A stretch of 64,000 bases of DNA from Candidatus Sysuiplasma acidicola (GCA_019721035.1 JAHEAA010000001.1:103991-167990), one strand, 5' to 3'; counted from the stretch's first letter, positions 8,183 through 17,777 are shown. Program-made: numbers and translations. The notes: generated from the letters alone by a model not told the origin.

Positions 8183-9748
8183 TCACTTTTTGTTTTCATG
8201 TCCGCAGAAAACACAAACGAATTTGCCGTCCTGGTACTTCGCTTCGAGACCGCCGCAGTTGCTGCACGAATAACCGAAAACAAGATCGCCTGGAATCGGT
8301 GGAATATTTCCACGATATGCTTGCTTGCCTCTGCCTGTGACCGCAGCTCCTCCGGGACCGCCATACTGTCCGACTGGTCCGGGAGGGGGTGGCATATCAT
8401 GCTGCATCATCTCTCCCGTTGCTTCCTTTGCGGTTCCTTCGGAGATCAACGAGCCTGCGCCCTCGCTGCCTGTCGCCAGGGCGTAGCGCATCATCACTTT
8501 TGCAGGCAGTATGTTTTTTCCTGTGAAGAATCCGTATATTACCATGACCCAGTAGACAAAGAAGATTATGCCAATTGCTGCCCAGAAATAAAACATGAGA
8601 GCAAGTGCATCGTTCAAAACCGCGCCGGAGGCCACGGGCGAACTTATGATGCCGGTGGCGTCCACGCTGAAATGGAACAGTATGTCTGCATACAGTCCCT
8701 TCTTGACGTACAAGTATGCCAGCATGAGTCCGGCAATGCCTGCTGGAATTATTTTCCATGTCCCCCATCCGGAGCCGGAGGACCAGTGCGCCACGCCGAA
8801 TATGATGGATGATATAATAATCAGTATGAGGACAGGGGGAGTAATCTTCATGTTTCCTCCGAGAAGATATTTCCACGTTTTCCTTCCGTCACCTTTTCTG
8901 GTGAACAAATAGAATAGTGTGAGCGGTATGCCTATGAGCATGAGCCTGTAGACTGTTTCTTCCCATACTGGCGCGAAGGTCAGTTCGAATATGAGCATGT
9001 TTATCGGAATAGCGTTGAAGTTAGGTGTCGGAACAGGCTGTCCCAGAACATCCGCAACAAAGAAAACCGAGGCTATGCTCACGAACAGATAGGCCATGAA
9101 GAGGCCGGCAATGAGCATCAGATCGCTTGTCGTCTTTTTCGTGTAGCCGGGCATCATCTCCTTTCTGAAGTTGCGCGACCTCCGCATCATGACGACAAAG
9201 CTTGCAGTGGCGATGAGCACCACTGCCGGATAGGCAATCAGATAGCCGGTGGAGTAGACGCCGTTGATGTACAGCGGTGGAAAAGGCGGTATTATGAAGT
9301 AAAAGGGAAACGCGTAGGGGGAAGAGGCCATGGAGGGTGTGTATTCAGTGTAGATATATGCCGCTCCCAGCTCCATGATCATTGCAACAAAATAGATAAC
9401 TGCACCAACGATGCCAAGTGTTTTTGCAATGTCTACCCATGTTGTCCTCTTCCTTGCAGTGGCTGTTCCGTTGACTGCATGTGGTCTGGCCGTCCTGTAC
9501 TGCGTGTATGGAAGAGCATTGAACGGCGTGCCGCTGTGTGTCGTCTGAAAACTGACACTTGAACGTGCAGACGGCTCAGCGCTCTGCTGAGCGGAAGGGT
9601 TGTCCTTTTGTCCGGATATGAGCTGGAATCCATGTCTCTCTATCTGGTTGAAACCGCAGAACGGACAGAATCTGGCATCATCCGGGATGAGCCTCCAGCA
9701 GTTGTAGCATTCCTTCCTCGTGTTTCTCGGCGCATTATTGTCGGTCAT
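8183..9748 (-). CDS. CPBP-family intramembrane glutamic protease with two zinc ribbons
   Basis: Membrane protease of the CPBP/Rce1 (CAAX-like) family, about 521 residues. The catalytic motifs are EETVYR (Glu-Glu and Arg), FGVAHW (His) and ILFHFSVDA (His), set within about eight transmembrane segments. Unusually, both soluble ends carry zinc ribbons: CYNC...CPFCG at the N-terminus (residues ~14-33) and CSNC...CVFCG at the C-terminus. A linker rich in Pro and Gly precedes the C-terminal ribbon. ATG 9748 is used rather than 9784 because GGCGGAG precedes it closely. The substrate is unknown; the ribbons suggest docking to a partner protein or nucleic acid at the membrane surface. Confidence 0.85.
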   Translation of the reverse strand: MTDNNAPRNTRKECYNCWRLIPDDARFCPFCGFNQIERHGFQLISGQKDNPSAQQSAEPSARSSVSFQTTHSGTPFNALPYTQYRTARPHAVNGTATARKRTTWVDIAKTLGIVGAVIYFVAMIMELGAAYIYTEYTPSMASSPYAFPFYFIIPPFPPLYINGVYSTGYLIAYPAVVLIATASFVVMMRRSRNFRKEMMPGYTKKTTSDLMLIAGLFMAYLFVSIASVFFVADVLGQPVPTPNFNAIPINMLIFELTFAPVWEETVYRLMLIGIPLTLFYLFTRKGDGRKTWKYLLGGNMKITPPVLILIIISSIIFGVAHWSSGSGWGTWKIIPAGIAGLMLAYLYVKKGLYADILFHFSVDATGIISSPVASGAVLNDALALMFYFWAAIGIIFFVYWVMVIYGFFTGKNILPAKVMMRYALATGSEGAGSLISEGTAKEATGEMMQHDMPPPPGPVGQYGGPGGAAVTGRGKQAYRGNIPPIPGDLVFGYSCSNCGGLEAKYQDGKFVCVFCGHENKK

Positions 9749-9945
9749 ATCTCCGCCTTTTGTTTTGTGTTCAGTTGACGGCATTTCTGCCTATCGTCGC
9801 GGTCAGTGCATCATTAAGTGCATATACGTGACGGAACGGTCATTAAGAAACACAAATGCTATTTTTAGCTGATGTTTCTCTTCTCAGTACTTGATTCGCT
9901 CAATTGGCTGTTTTTGAAGCGTTCCGGGCGTCTTTAAGGCAATGA

Positions 9946-9951
9946 TTTAAA
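9946..9951 (+). promoter_or_regulatory. TATA-like box of hemL
   Basis: TTTAAA 41-46 bases before the TTG start of hemL. Initiation about 25 bases downstream would leave a leader of about 17 bases that includes a GGGGA ribosome-binding site. Confidence 0.4.
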
Positions 9952-9991
9952 CCATGCATGTAGAATTCAGTTTGTCTCCGGGGATGGCAAT

Positions 9992-11191
9992 TTGAAAAGC
10001 AATAAACTTTACCTCAGGGCCGCACGGTTGTTTCCGGGCGGAGTGAACAGTCCAGTTCGTTTCTATCCTCCTTTTCCAAGATTCATGAAGGACGGTAAAG
10101 GTTCACACATACGTGACGTCGACGGAAGGGAGTATACTGACTACGTGCTGGGATTCGGACCACTGATACTCGGACACTCCGATGCTGCTGTCGTCCGTTC
10201 AGTTACATCTGCCGTGGAGGGCGGAATGATGTTCGCCGCTCCCGCAGAAAATGAGTTGAAACTCGCGATTCTGATCAAGGGAGCATGCCGTGGAATGGAG
10301 ATGATGCGCTTCGTTTCTACCGGGACAGAGGCTACGATGCACGCTCTTCGCCTGAGCACGTTCTGCACCGGCAGGAAAAAAATACTCAAGATACTTGGCG
10401 GTTATCACGGTACGCACATGATGAATTTCGCGGGCGAAACCGTTGACGAGGTACCTTTCAACTCCGCCGAGGAGGTCAGGAAGAAGCTCATTACAAAGGA
10501 GTATGCGGCCGTCATAGTGGAGCCGATGATGGGCAATGCAGGCCTGATTCCGCCCTCCCCCGGCTATCTTGCCGGCGTCAGGGATTATGCAGATTCGACC
10601 GGAACACTGATGATATGCGATGAGGTGATAACGGGTTTCAGGACGCGATTCGGCCCGTACTGTGAAGATGAGGGTGTTGTTCCTGACTTCTATACCTTCG
10701 GCAAGATCATAGGAGGAGGCATGCCTCTCGCCGCTTTCGGCGGACGCGCCGAATTGATGAGTCGGATAAAGCCCTCGGGAAGTTTTTCACAGGCAGGCAC
10801 GTACTCGGCACATCCTGCCTGTGTTGCAGCCGGTCTGACAACACTGGAAATCCTCAGGAAGAAGGATTACGGCAAGCTACGCCGCCTGACTGAACTTGCC
10901 GCTTCGCGCCTTTCGGAATCGGGCCTGACCGTGAAATCCGGCACAGGGATGGTATCCCTGTTCTTCACCGAAAACGACGTCCATGATTACGGCGACGTTC
11001 AGCGCATCGATCATACGCTTTTCCTCAAACTGTTCGCAGCAGCACTGGATGCGGGTATCTTCATACCCGCGTCACAGGAGGAGACGATGTTCATTTCGTT
11101 CAGGCACACGGTCCGTGATGTCTCGGAGAATTTTTCACTGCTTTCAGAAGAAGCATCTGGAATCTTTCGCAGGAATAAAAAAGGACTATAG
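9992..11191 (+). CDS. hemL: Glutamate-1-semialdehyde 2,1-aminomutase
   Basis: PLP enzyme that turns glutamate-1-semialdehyde into 5-aminolevulinate, the second step of the C5 route to tetrapyrroles. The 399 residues show the family opening FPGGVNSPVR, the PLP-phosphate region STGTEATMHALRL, the EPMMGN motif, CDEVITGFR, and the Schiff-base lysine in TFGKIIGGGMPLAAFGG. The start is TTG at 9992 after a GGGGATGG ribosome-binding site. The preceding pathway gene, hemA, follows about 320 bases downstream on the same strand, so the two C5-pathway genes are neighbours but possibly separate transcripts. Confidence 0.97.
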   Translation: MKSNKLYLRAARLFPGGVNSPVRFYPPFPRFMKDGKGSHIRDVDGREYTDYVLGFGPLILGHSDAAVVRSVTSAVEGGMMFAAPAENELKLAILIKGACRGMEMMRFVSTGTEATMHALRLSTFCTGRKKILKILGGYHGTHMMNFAGETVDEVPFNSAEEVRKKLITKEYAAVIVEPMMGNAGLIPPSPGYLAGVRDYADSTGTLMICDEVITGFRTRFGPYCEDEGVVPDFYTFGKIIGGGMPLAAFGGRAELMSRIKPSGSFSQAGTYSAHPACVAAGLTTLEILRKKDYGKLRRLTELAASRLSESGLTVKSGTGMVSLFFTENDVHDYGDVQRIDHTLFLKLFAAALDAGIFIPASQEETMFISFRHTVRDVSENFSLLSEEASGIFRRNKKGL

Positions 11192-11512
11192 TCAATAGTT
11201 TGGCTCAAGCGCGCCGTCTCCTCATCTGGCACGTCATCAAATACTCTTCAAGTCTCCGGGTGTGGCGGTCGAGTAACCAGCAACTGCAAAAATGCCCCTG
11301 CTACACGGCGATTGCCCGCAGTGCCGGAAGGAATCTGTGATAGATTCTCAATTGTAACTGTGTTTGAATGTTTGTCTTCCGCTTCCGGCCGGAGCGAGGT
11401 TAATGCATATCCGGGTGACCTCAGTCTGCAGTGAACATTTCGCAATTTGAGAAGAACGGAAGAAGGAAAACTATTAACTCATGATGCTATAGAACAGCGA
11501 GGCGCTATCAGG
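11192..11512 (+). other. Intergenic stretch between hemL and hemA
   Basis: About 320 bases without a supported gene. I see no tRNA, no convincing short gene and no repeat. An AT-rich patch at about 11468-11477 (AACTATTAAC) could be the TATA region of hemA if translation begins at 11513. Confidence 0.4.
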
Positions 11513-12736
11513 TTGAGCAAATCGGGCATCTTCCTTGCGAGCGTGACTTATTCCGACCTTGGTTCGATGTACTTCAGGGTAGTACGCCCGGAACAGATTG
11601 ATGAAATCTACAGGTATCTTGCAAAGAACAATGAAATCAGGGAAGCCGTTGTGCTGTGGACGTGCAACAGGTTTGAGATATACTTCTATCCCGGAACACA
11701 TGCCAACCTCCAGTATGTGAAGGGGTATATGGAGGGAAAAGTCTCAAATTACAGAATTTCTCACGGCAGCAGTGTTGTAAGGCATCTTTTCCACGTCGCT
11801 GCGGGTCTGGACTCCATGCTTGTCGGAGAGAATGAGATACTCGGCCAGACAAGGAATGCATGGATGCTGTCAAAGAACTCCGGGATGTGTGGCAGGGAGA
11901 TCAACTCGCTCTTCAGGGGAGCCATCGAGGCAGGGAAACGTGTCAGAACAAAAACATCCATTGGCAGACTGAAGAGGAGCATTTCACGCGAGTCCGTCGA
12001 TTTGTTCGAACAGTCCGGCGGCGCCGATCCTGTCCTGGTCGTCGGCGCAGGAGTAATGGGAAGACAGATCGCTACATTGCTCAAGAAGCGCGGACACTCT
12101 GTTTCCATAACAAACAGAACGCAGGCCAGGGGAAATCGCGTCTCGGCCGAACTCGGCATCCCTCAAGCAGCCTATGGCAAGCATCACTGGCGAAATTACC
12201 GATCCTGTTTCTTTGCCGTGCGTTCGGATGAATACATTGTCACGCCGGAAGACGCGCAATACCTGAAAGGAAAAACTATTGTCGACATATCTGTCCCATT
12301 CGCCGTGGATCCTTCTCTTTCGGATAAATGTACACTGATAAACCTCGATATAATTTCGGAGAGAATAAAACGGATGGAAGAGGAGAAGAAGAAGGTGACC
12401 GAGGAGGCCAGTCTATTCATAGATATTGAAATCAAAAATTACCTGAAAAAGGAACACAATTCTGGAAAGGTGGAGCTGATAAAGCAGTTGTTTGCAGTCT
12501 CCGACAGCGTAGTCACGGAGCAGATGAAACACCTCTCGAAACAACTTATTCTTGGCCCAGAACAGACTGACGCTGTCAGGAATGCACTGGAGAAGGAGAG
12601 AGACAAACTCCTGTCGCTGATGATTTCTGCTCTCAATTCGGATGAAGGCATACTTGGCAAGTCTGAAATAGAAGTTATCAGGAAGAGTCTCGACACGGCG
12701 GCAAAGAAGAACATGACCCTGCGCGATATGCTCTGA
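11513..12736 (+). CDS. hemA: Glutamyl-tRNA reductase
   Basis: Reduces glutamyl-tRNA-Glu with NADPH to glutamate-1-semialdehyde, the first step of tetrapyrrole synthesis. The catalytic Cys is in VLWTCNRFEIYF and the substrate loop in LDSMLVGENEILGQ. The GKRVRTKTSIGR segment, the NADPH-site VVGAGVMGRQIATLL and NRTQARG, and a helical dimerisation tail are all present. The reading frame is open back to a TTG at 11447, but the family starts at the strand KSGIFLASVTY, so the TTG at 11513 (408 residues), preceded by a GAGG box, is preferred. It probably works with HemL, encoded just upstream. Confidence 0.95.
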   Translation: MSKSGIFLASVTYSDLGSMYFRVVRPEQIDEIYRYLAKNNEIREAVVLWTCNRFEIYFYPGTHANLQYVKGYMEGKVSNYRISHGSSVVRHLFHVAAGLDSMLVGENEILGQTRNAWMLSKNSGMCGREINSLFRGAIEAGKRVRTKTSIGRLKRSISRESVDLFEQSGGADPVLVVGAGVMGRQIATLLKKRGHSVSITNRTQARGNRVSAELGIPQAAYGKHHWRNYRSCFFAVRSDEYIVTPEDAQYLKGKTIVDISVPFAVDPSLSDKCTLINLDIISERIKRMEEEKKKVTEEASLFIDIEIKNYLKKEHNSGKVELIKQLFAVSDSVVTEQMKHLSKQLILGPEQTDAVRNALEKERDKLLSLMISALNSDEGILGKSEIEVIRKSLDTAAKKNMTLRDML

Positions 12737-12763
12737 ATGAGCGATACGGCGTGCTCTGCCTGT

Positions 12764-13390
12764 TCAGCCTTTCAACGATTCCAGGACTCCCTGCACCCTC
12801 TCGTATCCGATCACGGCGAGAAACGGGGAATGCACTGAACTGTATTTTTTTATCGCGTCCGCAATGCGTTTCTCTCTCTCTTTTTCCACAATTGCCAGAC
12901 TCTTCGGTCTCATTTCCAGCCTGTCTATGGCGCATGCAGCTTCCTCGACCGTCCCGCCCACCCTCTTCTTTCTACTTCTTCCCTTCAGCAGTGAACCGAT
13001 GAACAGGGATAGAGGGGATACATGCTTCAGGTAGAGTTCCGAATATTCGTCGTCATCAATGTCAAGCGGATACAGGGGAATGCCGGCCGCATCAGAAACA
13101 GCTATCGCATACGAGCTGGTCGGAGAGGGCATTTTTATCTCCCCATATTTTGACATTTCTCGCACATACAGAGCATCGAATTCAGTGTAGTCCAGTGTGC
13201 CTGATCCGTCCCTGTTCCAGCTCCTTATGCTTTCGACCTCCCCGGCCGACAGGCAAATGCCTAGCGCGCCGGGCCTGTGTTTGTCCAGCGCCTCTTTTAC
13301 AATCTCAATTTCCGACGCCAGTCCGTTAATTACGCCAAGCACCACAACGCCGGAGCCGCGGATGTCGAGGAGCCATTCCCTCTGCGACAT
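12764..13390 (-). CDS. Degenerate TraB/PrgY-like protein with an EF-hand-like loop
   Basis: 208 residues. The layout follows the TraB/PrgY domain: an opening strand VVVLGVINGLASEIEIVKEAL where family members have GTxHVS, a middle LYPLDIDDDEY segment, and a close EREKRIADAIKK...LAVIGYERVQGV like the family's ERDxxMA...VVGAGHxxGI. The conserved His of the first and last motifs is absent, so activity may be lost or changed. Residues ~58-70 (NRDGSGTLDYTEF) match the EF-hand calcium loop except for Asn at position 1. It lies three bases downstream of the HTH regulator, in the VAT operon direction. Family assignment is by pattern only. Confidence 0.5.
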   Translation of the reverse strand: MSQREWLLDIRGSGVVVLGVINGLASEIEIVKEALDKHRPGALGICLSAGEVESIRSWNRDGSGTLDYTEFDALYVREMSKYGEIKMPSPTSSYAIAVSDAAGIPLYPLDIDDDEYSELYLKHVSPLSLFIGSLLKGRSRKKRVGGTVEEAACAIDRLEMRPKSLAIVEKEREKRIADAIKKYSSVHSPFLAVIGYERVQGVLESLKG

Positions 13391-13393
13391 TGT

Positions 13394-14386
13394 CTAGTCC
13401 TGGCCGGCCAGTCTGCCAGATCTCTTTTCCCGTGCGTATTCGGCAAGCTCCTCCGGGAATTGCAGCTTCATGAGGTCCTCCCTGTCGACGACCGGAATGC
13501 CCTTGACGTTGCCCTTCTCCGTGTTCCGCTCCACGAATAGTATCGCATCCCTCTCTGTTATGCGTATGATGTTGTCCAGCACCTCTATCTTGCCGTGGAA
13601 ATCACCTATGTCGCCAGCCAGCCACGCAATGTACAGACTCTCTCTGTCCTTTGTGAGTGCATCAAATACTGAGTGTTTTGTAGGCAGCACGGAGCAGCCT
13701 ATTTCGGAAAGCATCTTGTAAACCTCACCGTCGAAACCGGCAAAATCGTCAAAGTCCTTCGACCACTGTTCATGTCGAGCTTCGCCTGCCCTCCAGTCCT
13801 CGAGCGGCAGTACAAACGGCATGTTGAAAAATTCCTCGAATCTCTGGGCAACGTCTATGACGGCCTTCATTCCGCTCTCATACATCTGAATAGCTCTTCT
13901 GGACACTCCTGCAATCTCCGACATTGCGCCAAGCGAGATGTCCATCTCCTCCCTGAGCCTCCTGAGCAATTCTCCGTCTATTTTCACGTAAAGCCCGCCG
14001 GGTTCCGCCATTACAAACGGAGGAACACCTTCGAGGAATTCATCTTCCAGCGTGGCAGGCGTTATGATTGGTATCTCAAATCTCGAATACACTATGCCGT
14101 CCTCCAGCATACCTCCGCCCGAGTGCAGGCCCACGATGATTGGTTTGCCGTCCAGCGCATTTGCAACGCGTTTCATTTCCTCGCCATTCTCGCGGCTGAA
14201 ACCGTCAACATTCCTCAGCACCTTGATGAGAAGCAGATCCCTGTCTCTCCTTGCAATGACGTCAAACGTTATGCTGCGGACTCCACGGCATTCCGCAAGG
14301 AAGAATCCAGCCTTTGCAAGCACATCCGTTATGCCGCTGATTAACTCGTCTCTGTTCTGCGATGCAGGGTTTTTCGGCATCTTCAT
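13394..14386 (-). CDS. Archaeal HTH-type transcriptional regulator (Cro/C1-type HTH)
   Basis: 330 residues, matching the archaeal family of putative HTH-type regulators conserved in Euryarchaeota. The N-terminal domain is nuclease-fold-like (SITFDVIARRDRDLLLIKVLRNVDGFS), the central part is a Cro/C1 HTH (LRRLREEMDISLGAMSEIAGVSRRAIQMYE, residues ~150-178), and the C-terminal domain ends in PVVDREDLMKL. The target is not known. Its ATG overlaps the VAT stop (ATGA), so it is co-translated with the VAT ATPase; the pairing suggests a role in protein-quality or stress control, which is inference. Confidence 0.85.
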   Translation of the reverse strand: MKMPKNPASQNRDELISGITDVLAKAGFFLAECRGVRSITFDVIARRDRDLLLIKVLRNVDGFSRENGEEMKRVANALDGKPIIVGLHSGGGMLEDGIVYSRFEIPIITPATLEDEFLEGVPPFVMAEPGGLYVKIDGELLRRLREEMDISLGAMSEIAGVSRRAIQMYESGMKAVIDVAQRFEEFFNMPFVLPLEDWRAGEARHEQWSKDFDDFAGFDGEVYKMLSEIGCSVLPTKHSVFDALTKDRESLYIAWLAGDIGDFHGKIEVLDNIIRITERDAILFVERNTEKGNVKGIPVVDREDLMKLQFPEELAEYAREKRSGRLAGQD

Positions 14387-16575
14387 CCCACGTACTCGAA
14401 TTCACGCGCTATCTTAACATACTTTTCCAGTTCAACACGCGAAGTCGGCCTGACTTTTTCCATTGCTTCCTGGAAATCACTCATCGCTATTTTCAAATTC
14501 CTGGCATCCGGATCAGATATCCTGCCGCCCTTTCCGACGAAACGTCTTATCCTCAGCAGGGCCGCCTCGTTGCACAGTCCCGCCACGTCCGCGCCGGTGA
14601 ATCCGTCTGTCTTCGATGCGAGTTCGTCGAGATTAACGTCTTTATCAAGCGGCATGTCTCTGGTGTGGATGCGGATGATATCTCTCCTGGCATCGATATC
14701 CGGAAGTGGAATGAATGCGACTCTGTCAAACCTTCCCGGCCTCAGTATCGCCTCGTCTATGAGATCCGGTCTGTTGGTCGCTGCTATCACAACAACATTG
14801 TGAAGCGTTTCGAGTCCGTCCATCTCTGTAAGCATCTGGCTTATTATCCTCTCCGTCACCTTGGCGTCAGCCTCGCTTCCGCGTTTTGGCACTATGCTGT
14901 CGATTTCGTCCATGAAGATTATGCAGGGGGCTGCCTGCCTGGCCTTCCTGAATATCTCCCTGACGGCTTTCTCGCTCTCTCCGACCCACTTGCTCAGAAA
15001 CTCGGGTCCCTTGACATTGATGAAGTTCGCCTGGCTTTCGGTCGCTACGGCTTTAGCGAGCATCGTCTTGCCCGTCCCGGGCGGCCCGTACATCAGAACG
15101 CCTCTCGGCGTCCTGGCCTTCACCTGGTAGAACAGATCTGCATACTTTATTGGCCATTCCACAACTTCTTTGAGTTCCTGCTTCGCTCCCTTCAGCCCGC
15201 CTATGTCATCCCAGTGCACGTTAGGCTTCTCTATGAGCACTTCTCTCATCGAGGAAGGTTGCATGTCTCTGAGTGCGCCGAAGAAGTCGTTCTGAGTGAC
15301 GGTCATCGTGTTCAGTATCTCAGCGGGTATGGCGTCCAGCTCAAGATCAAGATCGGGCATGACCCGTCTGAGCGCCCTCATCGCCGCCTCCTTCGTAAGT
15401 GCAGAAACGTCAGCTCCCGCGTATCCGTGCGTCAAATCCGCAAGACGCTCAAGGTCCACATCGCTGTTCAGCGGCATGCCCCTGGTATGTATGTTTAGTA
15501 TCTCGTACCTGCCCGTTCTGTCAGGTATGTTTATCTCGATCTCCCTGTCAAACCTTCCCGGTCTCCTGAGTGCGCCGTCGATGGCGTTTGGCCTGTTCGT
15601 TGCGCCGATGACGACTACCTTTCCCCTGCTTTCGAGCCCGTCCATGAGCGCCAGCAGCTGTGCCACCACCCTGCGCTCCGTCTCACCGGTGACTTCGTCC
15701 CTCTTCGGCGCTATGCTGTCTATCTCGTCTATGAATATGATGCTCGGTGCGTTGTCCTCCGCCTGCTTGAAGATCTCGCGCAGACGCTCTTCGCTCTCCC
15801 CGTAGAACTTGCTCATTATCTCCGGGCCTGTAATGCTGAGGAAGTTTGCATTTGTCTCGCTCACGACTGCTTTCGCTAACAGCGTCTTGCCCGTGCCCGG
15901 AGGCCCGTGGAGCAGCACGCCCTTCGGTGCCTCGACGCCGAGGCGCTCGAAGAGTTCCGGATGCTTGAGCGGCAGCTCAATCATCTCCCTGACCTTCTTC
16001 ACCTCTTCCTTCAGACCGCCTATGTCCTCATACGTCACTCTTGGCAGCTTTGCAAGCTCTTCTTTTACGGGTTTTTCGCTTAGCTTGATCTCGCTTTCCC
16101 GGTCTACGATCACTGCCTCCGCCGGAGGCTGGAACGAGAGTATGACAAGATCGACTTTCCTGCCCATGATGTTTATCTCGACAACATCGCCTTTCGTGAC
16201 TGCCCTCTCCTCCAGGACCTGTGAAAGATATTCATCGCCGCCCATGATTCTGAGCGGCTCTGTCGGAGCCAGTGTCAGTCTTGTTGCCCTTTTTGCAGAC
16301 ACCTTCTGGACAGAAACCTTGTCGTCGATGGTTGCTCCGGCATTCCTTCTCGTGCTTCCGTCAATGCGCACGGTGCCCCTGTTTGTATCTTCCGGATAAC
16401 CAGGCCAGACAATTGCAACAGTGCTCTTTCTTCCTTCTATATGCACAACGTCGCCAATCTGTATTCCCAGTATGTCTATGACTGCAGGATCGATTCTGGC
16501 TATGCCTCTACCTACGTCCTTGGGCTTCGCCTCAACTACCTTCAGAAACTTGTCAGATCTCCCTGTCGTCTTCAT
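14383..16575 (-). CDS. vat: VAT/Cdc48-type AAA ATPase
   Basis: Archaeal homologue of p97/Cdc48 that unfolds proteins and can feed the proteasome; a hexamer in the cytosol. The 730 residues comprise the N domain (double-psi barrel, residues 1-~180) and two AAA modules. D1 has GPPGTGKT near residue 225, IIFIDEID and the arginine-finger region [13 protein letters not shown]2 has the second GPPGTGKT near residue 500, IIFMDEID and RPGRFDR. Length and architecture match Thermoplasma VAT. An AAAGGAG box lies just before the ATG. It is transcribed in the same direction as hsp20 upstream, with only 58 bases between them. Confidence 0.97.
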   Translation of the reverse strand: MKTTGRSDKFLKVVEAKPKDVGRGIARIDPAVIDILGIQIGDVVHIEGRKSTVAIVWPGYPEDTNRGTVRIDGSTRRNAGATIDDKVSVQKVSAKRATRLTLAPTEPLRIMGGDEYLSQVLEERAVTKGDVVEINIMGRKVDLVILSFQPPAEAVIVDRESEIKLSEKPVKEELAKLPRVTYEDIGGLKEEVKKVREMIELPLKHPELFERLGVEAPKGVLLHGPPGTGKTLLAKAVVSETNANFLSITGPEIMSKFYGESEERLREIFKQAEDNAPSIIFIDEIDSIAPKRDEVTGETERRVVAQLLALMDGLESRGKVVVIGATNRPNAIDGALRRPGRFDREIEINIPDRTGRYEILNIHTRGMPLNSDVDLERLADLTHGYAGADVSALTKEAAMRALRRVMPDLDLELDAIPAEILNTMTVTQNDFFGALRDMQPSSMREVLIEKPNVHWDDIGGLKGAKQELKEVVEWPIKYADLFYQVKARTPRGVLMYGPPGTGKTMLAKAVATESQANFINVKGPEFLSKWVGESEKAVREIFRKARQAAPCIIFMDEIDSIVPKRGSEADAKVTERIISQMLTEMDGLETLHNVVVIAATNRPDLIDEAILRPGRFDRVAFIPLPDIDARRDIIRIHTRDMPLDKDVNLDELASKTDGFTGADVAGLCNEAALLRIRRFVGKGGRISDPDARNLKIAMSDFQEAMEKVRPTSRVELEKYVKIAREFEYVG

Positions 16576-16596
16576 TAACTCCTTTGAAATTGATTA

Positions 16597-16622
16597 AAAT
16601 GATTAAAAACAAAGTAAAAAAA
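16597..16622 (-). terminator. T-rich terminator candidate after hsp20
   Basis: On the minus strand the 58-base gap after hsp20 holds runs of seven, five and four T, the pattern of archaeal intrinsic termination. The same AT-rich stretch could also supply a promoter for VAT. Confidence 0.45.
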
Positions 16623-16633
16623 GGTTTATCCGG

Positions 16634-17143
16634 TTATTTTACCTCGACTTTCTTTGTCTTCCTCGGCGTCTCGACTTTTTTCGGAAGCTTAAGACTCAGG
16701 ATACCGTTTTCCACCTGGGCCTCGATTCTGTCCTGATCTATTTCGTCGGGCAGTGAAAAACTTCTGTGGAAGCTGCGCTCACTTCTCTCCCGCTTCAGGT
16801 AATTCGATTTGTTTTCGCTCTTATCTTCAGTCTTCTTCCCTGATATTTCAACAACATTTTCGTCTGAAACTTCAACCTCTATGTCCTCTTTCCTGATGCC
16901 GGGAAGTTCAACAACCACGTTGTATTCCTTCTCTGTCTCCTGTATGTCAAGGCGAGGCACCTGTGTATCCGATACCCAGGGATCGAGAAGGCTCATCGGT
17001 GCAAAGTCAGCAAAGAACGGTCTTGCCCATTCTCCCAGCGATCTCTGGAACCTCTGCATATCCCCGAAGAGGTCGTCGAATCCCCTTGTTCTCAGTCCGC
17101 GCCCGTCCGAGTATCTCTCTGCTTTCTTGGTCTCATCATCCAT
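16634..17143 (-). CDS. hsp20: Hsp20 small heat-shock protein
   Basis: ATP-independent chaperone that holds unfolding proteins. Of its 169 residues, an N-terminal ~60 residues are rich in Phe/Arg. The alpha-crystallin domain runs from about DIQETEKEYNVVVELPGI to NGILSLKLPKK, the latter being the family's GxLxxxxPK motif. A basic tail ends the protein. A clear TATA box (17178-17187) lies 35 bases upstream. Its place directly before VAT suggests a holdase-unfoldase pair that responds to heat or acid stress. Confidence 0.95.
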   Translation of the reverse strand: MDDETKKAERYSDGRGLRTRGFDDLFGDMQRFQRSLGEWARPFFADFAPMSLLDPWVSDTQVPRLDIQETEKEYNVVVELPGIRKEDIEVEVSDENVVEISGKKTEDKSENKSNYLKRERSERSFHRSFSLPDEIDQDRIEAQVENGILSLKLPKKVETPRKTKKVEVK

Positions 17144-17177
17144 TTATATCACCACTTGTCTAGTTATGAAAGCACTT

Positions 17178-17187
17178 CTATATATAG
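17178..17187 (-). promoter_or_regulatory. TATA box of hsp20
   Basis: Palindromic CTATATATAG, 35-44 bases before the hsp20 ATG, giving a leader of about 15-20 bases that includes GTGGTGAT. This is the strongest TATA element in the window. Confidence 0.6.
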
Positions 17188-17250
17188 TAATCGTCAACTC
17201 CTGCCTGTGTACCACATTTATATCGGTTATTAAAAACAAAAAGCCGGAAA

Positions 17251-17258
17251 GTTTATAC
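17251..17258 (+). promoter_or_regulatory. TATA box of the 17301 gene
   Basis: GTTTATAC preceded by an A-rich upstream element (AAAAACAAAAAG), about 43-50 bases before the GTG at 17301. It is divergent from the hsp20 promoter and supports real expression of the unknown gene downstream. Confidence 0.45.
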
Positions 17259-17300
17259 GTGACATTTTCGGTTTGAAATGCCGATAGGACAGTCCAGGGG

Positions 17301-17777
17301 GTGGTGCATATGAACCCGTCAAGGACATTTGCCATTATCGCTTCGTTCATCATTGTAGTTGCTGGAACACGGTATGCCACTCGCTGCACTTCAGCGGACG
17401 TTGTGAATGATGTCTACATTGCCCTCGCAGCCGCAGGATTAAGCCTTTCAATTCTTCCTGCCTTCGAGTCCATGAGCAACGGCGTCAATGCAAAAATCGT
17501 TACCTCGTTTGTGACACTCACAAACGCGCCAAATTCAGGAATTGACCGAACGACACATACCCCAAACCTTTATCAAACATCGATCTCGACCACCTTGACA
17601 ACCAGCATTGGAATCTATTCTGCGAATGTGCCTGAATTCAGCATCAGTGTCGTTTTTTCAAAGTTTCAACGTACATTCTTTGAACGATGCTCTGACAGGA
17701 CAACTACCCACTCGAACATAACTATGACATTGTTTCCACCTTCACTCGGACTGTTATTCCTGAGGCTTCCGCGATAG
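17301..17777 (+). CDS. Unknown secreted or membrane-anchored protein
   Basis: 158 codons; I do not recognise the family. The N-terminus MNPSRTFAIIASFIIVVAG looks like a short positively charged segment followed by a hydrophobic helix. A second hydrophobic stretch lies at residues ~42-56, then a Thr/Ser-rich polar body. This pattern could be a signal anchor or a pilin-like protein, but no class III signal-peptide cleavage motif is clear. The start may be the GTG at 17301 or the ATG at 17310, after a GGGGGTG box. The promoter at 17251 and a divergent arrangement with hsp20 favour a real gene, but homologues were not recognised. Confidence 0.4.
   Translation: MVHMNPSRTFAIIASFIIVVAGTRYATRCTSADVVNDVYIALAAAGLSLSILPAFESMSNGVNAKIVTSFVTLTNAPNSGIDRTTHTPNLYQTSISTTLTTSIGIYSANVPEFSISVVFSKFQRTFFERCSDRTTTHSNITMTLFPPSLGLLFLRLPR

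Noticed and set aside
11447-11512. Upstream TTG (11447) as the hemA start
   Set aside because: It has no ribosome-binding site, and the extra 22 residues precede the conserved first strand of glutamyl-tRNA reductase.
14362-15498. 378-codon plus-strand frame
   Set aside because: Antisense to the VAT gene, whose AAA motifs are unambiguous.
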